This document shows, one piece after another, positions 1-11,277 of a stretch of 64,000 bases of DNA. A program made the translations under genes and the position numbers. The stretch is from Papaver somniferum. Its lineage: Eukaryota > Streptophyta > Magnoliopsida > Ranunculales > Papaveraceae. The notes beneath the pieces were generated by a model. It did no database searches. It had not been told where the DNA came from and saw nothing but the letters and a program-made list of their open reading frames with translations. The stretch lies in assembly GCF_003573695.1 (NCBI RefSeq), contig NC_039358.1:99076117-99140116 (forward strand), given 5' to 3'. Positions within the stretch are counted from its first letter, which is position 1; every line of letters begins with the position of its first letter.

Positions 1-813
1 ACGTAAATAAATAAAAATTTTGTTTTCGTGAGATAATAACTCACGTAAACTCAAAATAAAATAGATTCTTTTTACGTGATTTATTATTAAATTTTTTTTC
101 TTTTGTTTCGTTCAAACGAGCATTCGCCTATGGAACGAGGGTCTTTTCTGTTTTTGTAAGGTCCACATATTCCAAATAAAATTTTGAAAGTTCACAAACA
201 AAATTTTATCATGAAGTGCAGGTCTCTTTTAAAAAATATTTTAGGATTATTGTTTATTACTTTAACTACGAACGAATATACGTTTCCTAAAGGTATTTGT
301 GTGAAAATTCATGCTTTGAAAAATAAAACTTATATTTTCATGAAACCTCATAATCAAAATTTTCTCTACAGCAACTAGACCATGTCTATTAAAAATATAT
401 ATTCAAAATTTTCTTTCATGTTAGGAATTCTCGATCGTTTCCTAAACCGACGGACGGACTAACGATTGTTTGCAAAGAAAATTTTCCATAAAACCCTACG
501 CATACATGCACGCGTAAAATTTCGTCTTGACCAACTCATGGAAAAACTAATATTACAAAAAAAAAATTGGACTTACCTGGTCGGCGCTGGCCGGAACTTG
601 GCCGAACGGTGGTCGGTGGTGGCTGAATTTCGACGAAAAAAAAATTCCTCCTCTGCTCGGGCGTGAGTAAATCAAAGATAAGGTGGTCGGTTAGCTTAGA
701 GGAAAAAAATTGGGTCTCTTCCCTTTTATATTAAATTTATTTCCAAAACCTAATAAAACATGAATTTCCTTTTTTGGGTTTGGGCCCGTAAACATTAAAC
801 CGACCAAAATAGA
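1..813. other. Unassigned AT-rich DNA, no gene seen
   Basis: No open frame with recognisable composition is seen on either strand; short frames at 184-378 and 466-666 have no family features. The stretch has A/T runs and a GC-richer patch around 585-665. It may be the interior of the old element whose 3' end follows (E0), but I see no match elsewhere in the window that proves it. Confidence 0.5.
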
Positions 814-1284
814 ATGCCCGATCGTCCAAATCAGCAGTGCCTCATCTCTCCGTGCTCATGGGATGACGCTCTATCATACTATCAGGGTCCTTACCTGAGA
901 ATTTGCTCGTACATGACATTATTGGAGCAAATCGAGGATTCTGAAAATACCTTTGTACGACCGAGTTCAACTGCTTATCTCGTCGACTGGAAAATCACCA
1001 TCTAACGCTTACTGTGGAACATGACTGTCCCTCACTAAGCAGGGGACTTAATGTTGATGGTGGATTTTCGACAAAGGTCAAAATCGTAAAATCATGATAC
1101 TGCATGTTTCTGAACCGGCTTCAGGAACGCATGTGACGATTCTTATTTTACGATCCGTGAATCGTTTCACGTTCTCTGATCGAGTTCCTCTCAGATCCAT
1201 GATGAATATGTTTATCGAAAGGCCTCCCACTAGCTGAGCGCTCGATGCTAGGCATTTCATCATGTCGTCTATGTAGAATAACAT

Positions 1285-1600
1285 GATTGGGCGGTCCTCC
1301 TACATAATTGTTTGTTGAGAGGGCTTAACGCCTTCAGGACGTCGGCGATACTCGTTGGTCCCTGACTACATAGAGAGACCCCCCTCTACATAGAAGAACG
1401 ATTGGGCGGTCCTCCTACATAATTGTTTGTTGAGAGGGCTTAACGCCTTCAGGACGTCGGCGACACTCGTTGTTCCCTGACTATGTAGAGAGATTGTGTA
1501 TAGATTCAAGAGGCTAACCTACATAATTGTTTGTTGAGCACGCCTTCAGGACGTCAACAACGCTGCATGTTGTTCCCTGACTATACACCTTTCAGAACGA
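1285..1600 (+). repeat. About 115-bp tandem repeat, 2.8 copies, in the E0 LTR
   Basis: Units starting with GATTGGGCGGTCCTCC at 1285 and 1400 are followed by a third, shortened copy from about 1519. Each holds TACATAATTGTTTGTTGAG and a GCCTTCAGGACGTC block. Spacing is about 115 then 94 bases. They lie in the LTR of E0 and may be U3 repeats. Confidence 0.75.
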
Positions 1601-1869
1601 GTATGATGCTCCAACTATCTCATATCTCGATTCTACAATAGATTAATTCTACCGTGACATTCACCGACTGAATTCCTAGAAAATAATCTATTTTATCTCA
1701 TTACTCGATAAAGCAACTCAGAATCAATTGGCAAGAGGCTCTGTTCCATGGATGATCCTCGGATGATTCCATGGATTATTAATAGATGACCACGAACGAG
1801 CACCCAAATGCACGAACGAGCATTCGAAAATATGGACAAACGAGGAATCCTACACAAAACAGGAGAGAT

Positions 1870-2260
1870 AAAATAATAATAAAAAAATAAAAAAGAGGCG
1901 CCTAGGGACCTGGCCCACCGGCCCGCCGGCCATGCCACCGTGGCCGGTCCCTCACGCCTCATCCTTTATTTTTCTTATTTTATTTATTTTCTTGAACTCA
2001 TGAAAATTCCTTCATTCAGGCAACTTTCCTTGTTTGAGCAAAACTCACGGTTTCTCCATATTTTCACGGTTTCATGAAAAATAATAAAATAGGAAAAGGT
2101 GTTGCGGACCGGGCTACCTAGCCGTCCAGCCATGCCCTAGCCGTGGCCGGTCTCACAACTTGCAATCCCTTGTTTTCATAATTATTATTTCCCTAATTTC
2201 ATGAAACTCATCTGTTTGAACAAAAATCATGGTTTCTTCATATTTTCTCAAATATTGCTC
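1870..2260 (+). repeat. Diverged tandem duplication of about 200 bp
   Basis: Two similar blocks are seen, each with an A-rich start, a GC-rich CCATGCC...CCGTGGCCGGTC core (about 1930 and 2133) and a tail with CATGAAA, TTTGA(G/A)CAAAA and GGTTTCTTCATATTTT. Spacing is about 203 bases. No coding function is seen. Confidence 0.6.
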
Positions 2261-2338
2261 AAACTATAAAAGAGCCAAAAAGTCAAATGGCCACATGACC
2301 GATTAGGCTATTCACGAAAAATATTAAAATTTTATTAT

Positions 2339-4951
2339 TGTTTTGGGGTAAAAACTGTTGCTGCCGGTTTTGGAAAATTTGGGTGTGTTGATGAGAAACG
2401 AATTTAGACCTAAACAAATGCATTGCACGGGAGTACTTTAGATTCGAGAGATCAATCTGTACAATCCTGGCCTAAACCAAGAAATGGTCGTTCCAGTCTT
2501 GCTTCGGTCACAAAGTGAAGGAGAAGGGTTGGTCTTAGGGAGGGAAGCGAAGAAGGTGTTGAGACCAGAATGGTTGGTTCTGAAGGTGTGGTTGTTTTAT
2601 GACTTGTATCAGAATATGGAACTGGCTTGTTGAATGTAAGCTATCCTTTCTTTTGTGTTTTTCTGGATACTTGTGTTGTTATTAACCAAAACTCTGTTGT
2701 TTTGTTGAAATAGGTAAAACCTATTTATACAAGTCGTAATTGAACGCACCCTGATCTCGTAGAAAGTGGGAGTGATTGAGTAATGGAGAAGTGGGGTCAT
2801 GTGTAAATTCCAGAAACCACGTTCCCACTATGAAGGAAACTTGACAGTTTATACCCACTATTTCTTGCCGCCACTAACTGCCCTGCTTTCTGACACTTTC
2901 TTATAATGGGCGTGTTTCACGCCGCAAGCTGTAAACCGCCAGACCAATACCCTGGTGAACATCCCCTAGTTTGTGACATATTTGATGTCTCGAGTGTTTT
3001 CGTGAAAAACGTGTAGCGTATTTCTATGTGTGGAAAGTCAAAGACAGGAGACTTGCCACAGGAAAATAGCATATGATGCTATTTGGCTTGTCTTGACTGG
3101 TCGCCTAAAACTTGCCATATGCCTGTCAATTCTGTGGCGAATTTGGACGGCTGAGATTGTGACCTGTGAGAAAGGGTGGTCGTTGATTATGGCCACATTC
3201 CATTGGCATATGATAATAGCAAAGTGGCGTCATTGGCATATGCCGATGTATGATGGAATATTTAACGCATGTCAGTGGCGTAGCGGCATGCCAGTGGCAT
3301 AGTGGTGCCTGACGTAGCCGCGACAGCTATTTTGGCATATTGGTGTTAGACTCAAATATGGCTCCGGAAATATTGGCCCTGTTGCTATACCAAACTTAGG
3401 GCCTTAGGAGAATTACTTGGCTTGGTTGGCGTGGCAACTTTAGACAAATTAGGGTTTGGCATATTGAAACCCTAATTAGCGCGTGTGGCATGGCCGCGAC
3501 ACTGTGGCGTCTTTATGCAATCAGTGCCATGGCCACATTAAAGGAATTATGGAAGGCCATAATATGGGAATAACCACAGGCGGAAGGATGGGCACGGGTG
3601 ATTATAGTGTGGCGCCGTTTTTAGAGTTTGTCGGGTCCCACATGGCTCGTGGTATGTTGTGGGGCCAAAGTGGTGGAATTTGGGCCATAACTGGAAATTA
3701 GGGTTTAGACTAATGCCACTAAAGCAAAGACGTGTTTCTGATTAGGAACCCCTAATTGAAGTATGTTATGGCGTTGGCCACGAACCGAAGGTGGGTTAGC
3801 ACGTATGCGCGCTATTTATGGCACGTTGACACGTTCGGCATGCTGCTGCGGTAAAGTGGCACGTTTGGCATGCCAATTAGCTTATTGGCGCCGCGTGGCA
3901 TGTTTGGCATGCCACTAGCACGCCGGAGCGGAATGACATATTTGGCATGCACGTTTGGCATGCCATTAACATGTTGGCGCGGTTTTTGGAAAACCAATTG
4001 GCTTTGTGACCATCTGGCGCCTTTTGCCTTTTTCAACACTGTGGCAGGTTTATAGCAACCTGATTGGTCAATAGAAAGAGGGCTCGGCCAAGCATGGGGG
4101 TGGCCACACTTCCACCGCGTGACGGTTTTATAACGACCTGATTGGTCAATGGGAAATAGGGCCGGCAAGTATGGGCCCAGCCACAACTCATGTGTGTGTG
4201 GCAGGTTTAAGGAGACCTGATTGGTCGACAGGAAACAGGGGCCGATCGGGCAACATGGGGTGTGGCCACTTGCAAGCGGTGCCGGATGGACACACCTCCC
4301 TTTGTTGCTGCTCCTATTCCGCGACTCCTCTTTTATCCCTTGTTTTCTGATTTTGGGTAGGATTTTGTACCTACTAATCCATGGCGGATCAATTGCGTAG
4401 CTTGCCTAGGTATAGTTTCGACCAGCGGGGTCTAACATACTGCGCGGGGCGCAAAACCCTAATTTTTCAAATTAATAGGGTTGAGATTTGATTTTCGTGA
4501 GTTATCACAAAATTGATCGAACTCTGCATAGAGTTCTTTAAATTTATTGTCGGAGAGCAGTATGCTTTCCTATTGAGTACTTTTATGCATAGACCTTAAC
4601 CTTGATATTTCGGGAAATTCATGCTACTCTGATGCGAGTGAATATTAATTGTCATGTCATATCAATATTAAGGGTTCAGCCGGGGAACATAGCACAGAAA
4701 GCATTCAAAGAAGCTTATATTAATTGGATAATATAGGCAAGGTGCCGAAATTTACAAAATATATGGGATTGTTGCTGCATGCACCATTCTGGATAAATTT
4801 CATGTGAATATATTGATTTGCTCAATAAATGCACCAGTGGTAAGGTTGAACACTCATCACTTTTACATGGCTCCATTTCTTTGCAGAGTGACGGCACATT
4901 AAATGTAAGGTTTTACAAATTTTAGCCCTGAACTAAAAACCATCATCAACA
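2339..4951 (-). repeat. E1 3' LTR (2613 bp)
   Basis: The LTR is bounded by TG...CA (read on either strand) and matches 8248-9683 over its left 1.4 kb. It contains on the minus strand a TATAAATA box (2722-2729) and, towards 4000-4260, three spaced CCAAT-type repeats. The short open frames in it (2609-2800, 3030-3302, 3483-3701, 3812-4186) have no protein features and recur only as LTR sequence. Confidence 0.85.
4040..4240 (-). repeat. Three about 79-bp repeats with CCAAT boxes in E1 U3
   Basis: The sequence ACCTGATTGGTC recurs at 4058, 4136 and 4215, a spacing of 78-79 bases, each after a GGCAGGTTT-type lead. On the transcribed (minus) strand this gives GACCAATCAGGT, a CCAAT box, three times. 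Just left, 3830-3975 has six copies of (C)GTTTGGCATGCCA-like palindromes. Position in U3 suggests enhancer-like repeats; function is inferred. Confidence 0.6.
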
Positions 4952-4966
4952 TTAAGTCCCCTGCTT
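4952..4966 (-). promoter_or_regulatory. E1 polypurine tract
   Basis: On the minus strand AAGCAGGGGACTTAA lies directly before the LTR start TGTTGATGATGG. It primes plus-strand DNA synthesis in LTR elements. The same tract occurs in E0 (about 1036-1050) and, altered, in E2 (39459-39473). Confidence 0.75.
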
Positions 4967-5169
4967 AGCACGTAATAGCGATGCTATTGCGGGGTAAGCA
5001 TTAGATGGTGACAGTCAAAGAAATTCACGAGAGAAGATTGGCGTACATTACCAGGATAGAGGCTGGCTCGGCTTTTGAGCAGGATATGTTTATTTAAATG
5101 TCGAGGCAAGTAGCAATCTCCCTTCTGGTACGTTGATGCCGAGAATACTAAAATGACGTATTTAAGTAG

Positions 5170-6530
5170 TGGAGCCTCGACTGATGAGTGTTAAGGAAGT
5201 TGATCCTTGGATACAAGGATGAGTATTGAGGTGGTGGAGCCGCCAACACTATGATGTGTTGAGGAAGTGACGCCTGGCAACACGAGTGAGTGATGAAGAG
5301 ATTGCGCGCCACAACACTAATATGAAGATGTGTTGAGGAAGTGATGCCTAACAACACAGTAATGAGTGTTGAGGAATTGCTTTGTCTCAACACTAAGGTG
5401 AGGATATGTTGAGGCAGTATGCCTGACAACACAATAGTGAGTGTTGAGGAATTTGCACGTCTCAACACTAAGAGGAAGGATGTTTTGAAGCAGCATGCCT
5501 GGAAACACAGTAGTGAGTATTGAGGAATTTGCACGTCTCAACAATAAGAGGAAAGATGTCTTGAAGCAGCATGCCTGGAAACACAGTAGTAAGTGTTGAG
5601 GAACTTGCACGTCTCAACACTAAGAGGAAGGATGTGTGGAAGCAGCATGCCTGGAAACACAGTAGTGAGTGTTGAGGAATTTGCACGTCTCAACACTAAG
5701 AGGAAAGATGTGTTGAAGCAGCATGCCTGGAAACACAGTAGTGAGTATTGAGGAATTTGCACGTCTCAACACTAAGAGGAAAGATGTATTGAAGCAGCAT
5801 GCCTGGCAACACAATAGTGAGTGTTGAGGAATTTGCACGTCTCAACATTAAGAGGAAAGATATGTTGAAGCAGCATGCCTAGCAACACAGTAGTGAGTGT
5901 TGAGGAATTTGCACGTCTCAACACTAAGAGGAAAGATGTGTTGAAGCAGCATGCCTGGCAACACAGTAGTGAGTGTTGAGGAATTTGCACGTCTCAACAC
6001 TAAGAGGAAAACGTGTTGAGGTAGTACACCTGGCAACACAATGGTGAGTGTTGAGGAATTTGCACATCTCAACACTAAGAGGAAAACGTGTTGAGGCAGT
6101 ACGCCTGGCAACACAATGGTGAGTGTTGAGGGATTTTCACATCTCAACACTAAGAGGAAAACGTGTTGAGGCAGTACGCCTGACAACACAATGGTTAGTG
6201 TTGAGGAATTTGCACATCTCAACACTAAGAGGAAAATTTGTTGAGGTAGTACGCATGGCAACACAATGGTGAGCGTTGAGGGATTTGCACGTCTCAATAC
6301 TAAGAGGAAAACGTGTTGAGGCAGTACGCCTGGCAACACAATGGTGAGTGTTCAGGGATTTGCACGTCTCAACACTAAGAGGAAAACGTGTTGAGGCAGT
6401 ACGCCTGGCAACACAATGGTGAGTGTTGAGGGATTTGCACATCTCAACACTAAAAGGAAAACGTGTTGAGGCAGTACGCCTGGCAACACAATGGTGAGTG
6501 TTGAGGAATTTGCACGTCTCAACACTAAGA
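5170..6530. repeat. 75-76 bp tandem array in the E1 3' region, about 18 units
   Basis: The unit is marked by GGAATTTGCACGTCTCAACA, repeated every 75-76 bases. The array begins with degenerate units (5170-5400), goes on with a 76-bp type (AAGATGTGTTGAAGCAGCATGC, to about 6000) and ends with a 75-bp type (AAACGTGTTGAGGCAGTACGC). Each unit holds two inverted repeats: GTGTTGAG/CTCAACAC with a 12-base loop and GTGTTG/CAACAC. The many minus-strand frames here are repeat translations and not genes. Tandem repeats near the 3' UTR are known in Tat-lineage retrotransposons. Confidence 0.9.
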
Positions 6531-6705
6531 TATTTAAAATTTATTTGATGGTCCTAATAAATATAAAACATTTAGTTTAAGGATAGTTACTTAGCTCTGT
6601 CTCCGCTAGGCATGTCCTTCGTGCATGATTGGGCTTTGGGTATATTAGGCTCTCCCGTGAGTAAGCGGCATCAGGCGTTAGTGATGACATCAGGATGATG
6701 GCAGA
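6531..6705. other. Short non-coding spacer of E1
   Basis: AT-rich spacer between the tandem array and the gag remnant. No feature is seen. Confidence 0.5.
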
Positions 6706-8038
6706 TTAATAGACGGACAAAAGTCCCCAGATCTTGATGGGACGAAAAATAACCGGTTGTAAAGAGAGTTGTTCAACGAGACTTAATTGTGTGTGGAACC
6801 TGCGAAAAAATGCTGCTACACTCTCTCCGGGCAATTGCGTCACATTTGCGAGTTGTCCATACATAAACAAATAATCTTCAGGATTAGACGGCTTGTTGGA
6901 GACCCTCTCAGGTATAAACACTGGTGAAGGAGATACTCCTTGTTCCGTTTTGTTGCTACGTATCCATAAGCGCCCCAGGACATATCATAATTCGGGTATT
7001 CCTTTGGAGTCCCCAGGTGCAATCTCCTTCGGTAACTCAACTATTCTCTCTATGGGAGAGGAAATTATGAAAGCGTCTCTCATTGATGTTGTTGTCGTTG
7101 AGCCAGATATGGTGTAACCTGGACATGGTTTTCTCATTGTGGTCATCGCGCATGCTGTACTGGAGTTGGAGTTGGCGGTTTTGGATGCGCAGGATGTTGC
7201 ATCCCTAAAGCAGTGGCTTTCCTCTTGCTGCTTTAGTGAAACTGCTTATAGAAGACCGAAGGTTGTATTGCCTGTTGGTGAGATGTATGCTTCCACGAAT
7301 ATCATGAGGCTCTTCGTTCCTACCAGACCTGGTTCTTTCTAGCAGGGCTGGTGTTGTTGTATCCGACCGCTTAGCAGCTTCATGAAGTTCAGAAAACGTC
7401 TGGAACCGCAGGTTCTCCAATAGAGCGCGATAGACGGGTACCATGTCATTAATGCTTAACTCCACCAAATGATGTTCAGTCACCTTTGGATCATGACAAT
7501 CTAGAGCCTGAATTCTGAATCTCTTGACATAATCATTCGGATGTTCGTTGCTTCGCTCCTTCTGAGTTGTGTCCATGTCCATCTGAGCTTTGGCGAGAAC
7601 TTCATGTCTCTCCATTAAATTGATAATGGCAATGGGAGGTTGGTTTCCTCTAGTTCCTCCAGTATATCGTCTTGAGGAAGAAGTGGTAGTAGGCCTGGTG
7701 ATGATTGGAGGCGTCATGCTCGAAGAAATATTAGGAGTAACGGCGGCTCTGAATCTGTTAATAGGAGGCATCACGCCAAAGGGGACGCTTCCTGCGCCGC
7801 TGGCATTGGTGCTAAAGGATGTAACGCCATGGGATGTGTCGACTGCGCTTACAGACGGTACATTGGTGTTGACCATTCCTTTTTGCTCTCGTTCGATACG
7901 GCCGCATATTCTGTCTGCATCGTCGTTGGCGGAGGAACAGACCTCAGACAAGGATTCAACATTTTTGTGTCATCTCTGGCGCTCTCCGAGCGAATGTTTG
8001 CTGGCTTTTTCCACAGATGGTTTGCCATACTCTTCCAT
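6706..8038 (-). pseudogene. E1 gag remnant (Retrotrans_gag-like)
   Basis: The likely start is the ATG at 8038 (MEEYGKPSVEKASKHSLG). An in-frame TGA at 7970-7972, probably from CGA, interrupts the frame, which then runs open to 7205. The product would be a capsid precursor. Visible gag features are the stretch NDYVKRFRIQALDCHDPKV followed by HLVELSINDMVPVYRALLENL and FSELHEAAKRSD, the usual gag core half with a conserved helix pattern. A second gag-like piece lies in other frames at 6706-7040 (QLPGESVAAFFRRFHTQLSL), so the gene has at least one frameshift, and the order of the two pieces is unusual. No zinc knuckle, protease or pol follows; the tandem array starts instead. The call rests on motif pattern, not a search. 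Confidence 0.7.
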
Positions 8039-8228
8039 GGTGATTCAAGCATTGGCGGCTTTGGAAGTGCTTCAGATGGCTGTGGTAACTCATGAAGCAG
8101 AAGGTTGGGATTGGTGATTGAAGTGGATTCTAGTTAATGATTGAATTTATACCTAAGACCCACCATCTTGAGTTTGGTAAGATTGGAATGAAAATTGAGA
8201 AATTGGCTTCGCAACCGAGAGATTAATC

Positions 8229-8247
8229 TCCCACTGTGGTCGCCAAT
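8229..8247 (-). promoter_or_regulatory. E1 primer binding site
   Basis: Read on the minus strand, ATTGGCGACCACAGTGGGA directly follows the 5' LTR end CCCCAAAACA. The identical string occurs at the same position in E2 (44955-44973). It resembles the TGGCGAC-type PBS reported in Tat/Ogre elements; the matching tRNA is not checked. Confidence 0.75.
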
Positions 8248-9683
8248 TGTTTTGGGGTAAAAACTGTTGCTGCCGGTTTTGGTAAATTTGGGTGTGTTGA
8301 TGAGAAACGAATTTAGACCTAAACAAATACACTGCAAGGAGTACTTTAGATTCGAGAGATCAATCTGTACAATCCTGGCCTAAACCAAGAAATGGTCATT
8401 CCAGTCTTGCTTCGGTCACAAAGTGAAGGAGAAGGGTTGGTCCTAGGGAGGAAAGCGAAGAAGGTGTTGAGACCAGAATGGTTTGTTCTGAAGGTGTGGC
8501 TGTTTTATGACTTGTATCAGAATATGGAACTGGCTTGCTGAATGTAAGTTATCCGTTTTTTGTGTTTTTCTGGATACTTGTGTTGTTGTTAACCAAAACT
8601 CTGTTGTTTTGTTGAAATAGGAAAAACCTATTTATACAAGTCATAATTGAACGCACCCTGATCTCGTAGAAAGTGGGAGTGATTGAGTGATGGAGAAATA
8701 GTAATGTGTAAATGCCAGAATCCACGTTCCCACTATTAAGGAAACTGGACAGTTTACACCCATTATTTATTGCCGCCACTAACTGCCCTGCTTTCTGACA
8801 CTTTCTTATAATGGGCGTATTGCACGCCGTACGTTGTAAACCGCCAGACCAATACCCTAATGAGCATCCCCCAGTTTGTGACATATTTGATGTGTCGAGT
8901 GTTTTCGTGGAAAACGTGTAGCAGATTGCTATGTGTGGCAAGTCAAAGTCAGGAGACTTGCCACAGGAAAATAACATATGATGCTATTAGGCTTGTCTTG
9001 ACTGGTCGCCTAAAACTTTCCACAGTCCTGTCAATTCTGTGGCGAATTTGGACGGCTGAGATTGTGACCTGTGAGAAAGGGTGGTCGTTGATTATGGACA
9101 CATTCCATTGGCATCTGATAATAGCAAAGTGGCGTCATTGGCATATGTCTATGTATGATGGAATATTTAACGCATGCTAGTGGCGTAGCGGTACGCCAGT
9201 GGCGTAGTGACGCCTGGCGTAGCCGCGGCAACTATTTTGGCATATTGGTGTTAGACCCAAATATGGCTCCGGAAACATTGGCCCTGTTGCTATATCAAAC
9301 TTAGGGCCTTAGGAGAATTACTTAGCTTGGTTGGCGTGGCAACTTTAGAAAAATTAGGGTTTGGCATATCGAAACCCTAATTAGCGCGTGGGGCATGGCC
9401 GCGGCACTGTGGCGTCTTTATGCAATCAGTGCCATGGACACATCAAAGAAATTATGGCAGGCCATAATATGGGAATAACCACAGGCGGAAGGATGACCAC
9501 GGGTGATTATAGTGTAGCGTCGTTTTTTGGGTTTGTCGGGTCCCACATGGCTCGTGGTATGTTGTGGGGCCAAAGTGGTGGAATTTGGGACACAACTGGA
9601 AATTAGGGTTTAGACTAATGCCACTAAAGCAAAGCCGTTTTTCTGATTAGGAAACCCTTATTGAAGTCTGTTATGGCGTTGGT
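8248..9683 (-). repeat. E1 5' LTR, right part cut off by E3
   Basis: It matches 2339-3775 closely, then breaks at TATGGCGTTGG, where E3 starts. In the left LTR the text goes on with CCACGAACCG. The broken piece keeps the R/U5 side but has lost most of U3. A minus-strand TATAAATA box is at 8629-8636. Confidence 0.85.
8629..8636 (-). promoter_or_regulatory. TATA box of E1 5' LTR
   Basis: Minus strand TATAAATA in the context CTTGTATAAATAGG, also present in the other LTR (2722-2729) and in E2 (45349-45356). Transcription would run towards gag. Confidence 0.6.
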
Positions 9684-11277
9684 TGGTAGGTCTTTAAACA
9701 ATCCTACAATAAACTGCAAGTGCACAGTGCCTTATTGTGTATAGTGCAAATACAAGTCGATCCACAAGGACAAGGTGGGTGTAGAGTTGATTCTATGGTC
9801 TTACTACAACTGACATCTAACTAGGAGCAATCAAAAAAGGGGTTGTTTTTGCGTCGATACGACAAAGACTGATGATTATAGTAAAGCAACAACTGTAAAA
9901 CAAATACAAAGATAACTATGGTGTCGAATCCACCGCCTAAATGTATAGAATTTCTTAATTCGATATACTAGTTATCATTTAATCAAGGATATATAGAAGT
10001 TCTAGCCTCAAACTACCTTAAAGAAGTGATAAATCACTTACACAAATGGATGAATTAGCCTCAAGCTAAAAATCTGTCAAACCCAAGCATTGGTTGTCAT
10101 GTTACGGCACAACCAATCAAAGATTGAACTATAAGTGTCAATTCCTAGCATTACCTATCTGTTTAAGGCATAAGTAATCACAAATTGAACAAATCAGTTT
10201 ACAAAGCTTGAATACACATCAAAGAATTGATCAAACTACCAAGGATGCATGACATACAAGGTGAGAGTAAATTCATATGAATTCAGAGATTAAATCATGC
10301 TTTTCAATATAAATTCATGGAGAAAAAGTAGAACCAAATCAAGCAATTCTTATTATTTAGGGGTTTCATCTCTACCCTAGTTAGAAAAGAAAACTAAAAC
10401 ATGGAGAAACTGAAATTAAACCTAAATTATAACTAAAGCTTGGTGCACCGGCTACTCCGGGCATGCCTTTAACATCACAAACCCATCTCTATTTATACAC
10501 AAATTTCCCCCAAATGTCAATAATAAACAACTGCAAAATTAGGTACAAAATTTCTGATGCTTACTAGTTGTTTGACATCAATCGAACCACTCCAGTCTTG
10601 ATTTCTCATTGTTTTCGGTATGGTGTTGTAGTGAACACTTTGATTTGTCTCAAACTCCAACAATTGATTTAACACTTCATGCCCATACTTCTAACAGCAA
10701 ACAAATCAGAGCCATACTCTATTGATTAGGTGTAGCAATTTGAATGATAACTCAGATTGATTACAAGAGGGGGTGGGTGAGAAACAAAGAGTTGAGGTAG
10801 GTTTGTAGGAGCCGTGTGAAATTGGGAAAGAAATCTGGGCTGCAGTAAGACGATGGTTATGAGAGATTGGAAAGAAAATTTGCATCTGGTCTTGGAAATG
10901 ACGATGAAAGCTACCAAGGGCATGTTTGGGTGTGTTTCTTAGCTTAGGTATGAAATTTTAACTTGTTTCCTCATTTTCCAAACATGAATGAAGCTCATTA
11001 TTTAATATCTTCTTTGATATGAGTTGGTCCTCTAGTCAACATGTGAACTCCATTGTTGCACTCTAACCTCCGGTCATCTGCTCACTTTATGAAACCCCCC
11101 ATATTCATCAATCCTACAAAACTAACACAAAGTATCAGTATTTACAACAAGAAAAATATTACTGATGCCTCAAGATGCAAAATACATAATTTCACTTAAA
11201 ATGGGACATTAAAGTACTTGAGATGTGACAAAAGATAACAAAATAACCTAGAAATGTGTATTATTAGGCACCGATCA
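9684..11277 (-). repeat. E3 3' LTR (LTR A, 1594 bp)
   Basis: TG...CA bounded and nearly collinear with 34532-36119. The left flank TTGGT may be the target duplication, but the partner site is missing. The minus frame at 10726-10923 has a counterpart at 35569-35766 only because both are LTR. No protein features are seen. Confidence 0.85.

Larger units (their letters stand above)
1000..2338 (+). mobile_element. E0: 3' end (UTR, PPT and LTR start) of an old Tat-like Gypsy element
   Basis: Bases about 1000-1065 match the reverse complement of 4938-5015 in E1: the same CACCATCTAA stretch, the polypurine tract AAGCAGGGGACTTAA and the LTR start TGTTGATGGTGG. The orientation is therefore plus, opposite to E1, and the LTR starts at about 1052. 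The LTR body differs from that of E1, so it is another subfamily. E1 begins at 2339, so the right end of this LTR is probably displaced or lost. No coding capacity is left. Which element it belongs to is inferred from the PPT and LTR terminus only. Confidence 0.6.
2339..9683 (-). mobile_element. E1: non-autonomous Gypsy (Tat-like) LTR element, 5' LTR interrupted
   Basis: Two direct copies start at 2339 and 8248 with TGTTTTGGGGTAAAAACTG. The left copy ends CATCAACA at 4951, followed by the complement of PPT AAGCAGGGGACTTAA. The right copy is preceded by the complement of PBS ATTGGCGACCACAGTGGGAG. The element therefore reads on the minus strand with its 5' LTR on the right. The internal part (4952-8247) holds a broken gag and a tandem array but no protease, RT or integrase. 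The right LTR is cut at 9683 by E3, and its remainder is not found in the window. Tat/Ogre affinity is inferred from the long LTR, the TGGCGAC-type PBS and tandem repeats near the 3' end. Confidence 0.85.

Noticed and set aside
2609..4186. Several 60-124 codon frames in the E1 LTR
   Set aside because: No domain features; their counterparts in the second LTR are broken, so they are chance frames.
5148..6442. Stack of overlapping minus-strand frames of 70-160 codons with repeated peptides, or a CRISPR-like array
   Set aside because: They are translations of the 75-76 bp tandem repeat, with the same peptide in several frames. Units are contiguous, without unique spacers, in a plant genome.
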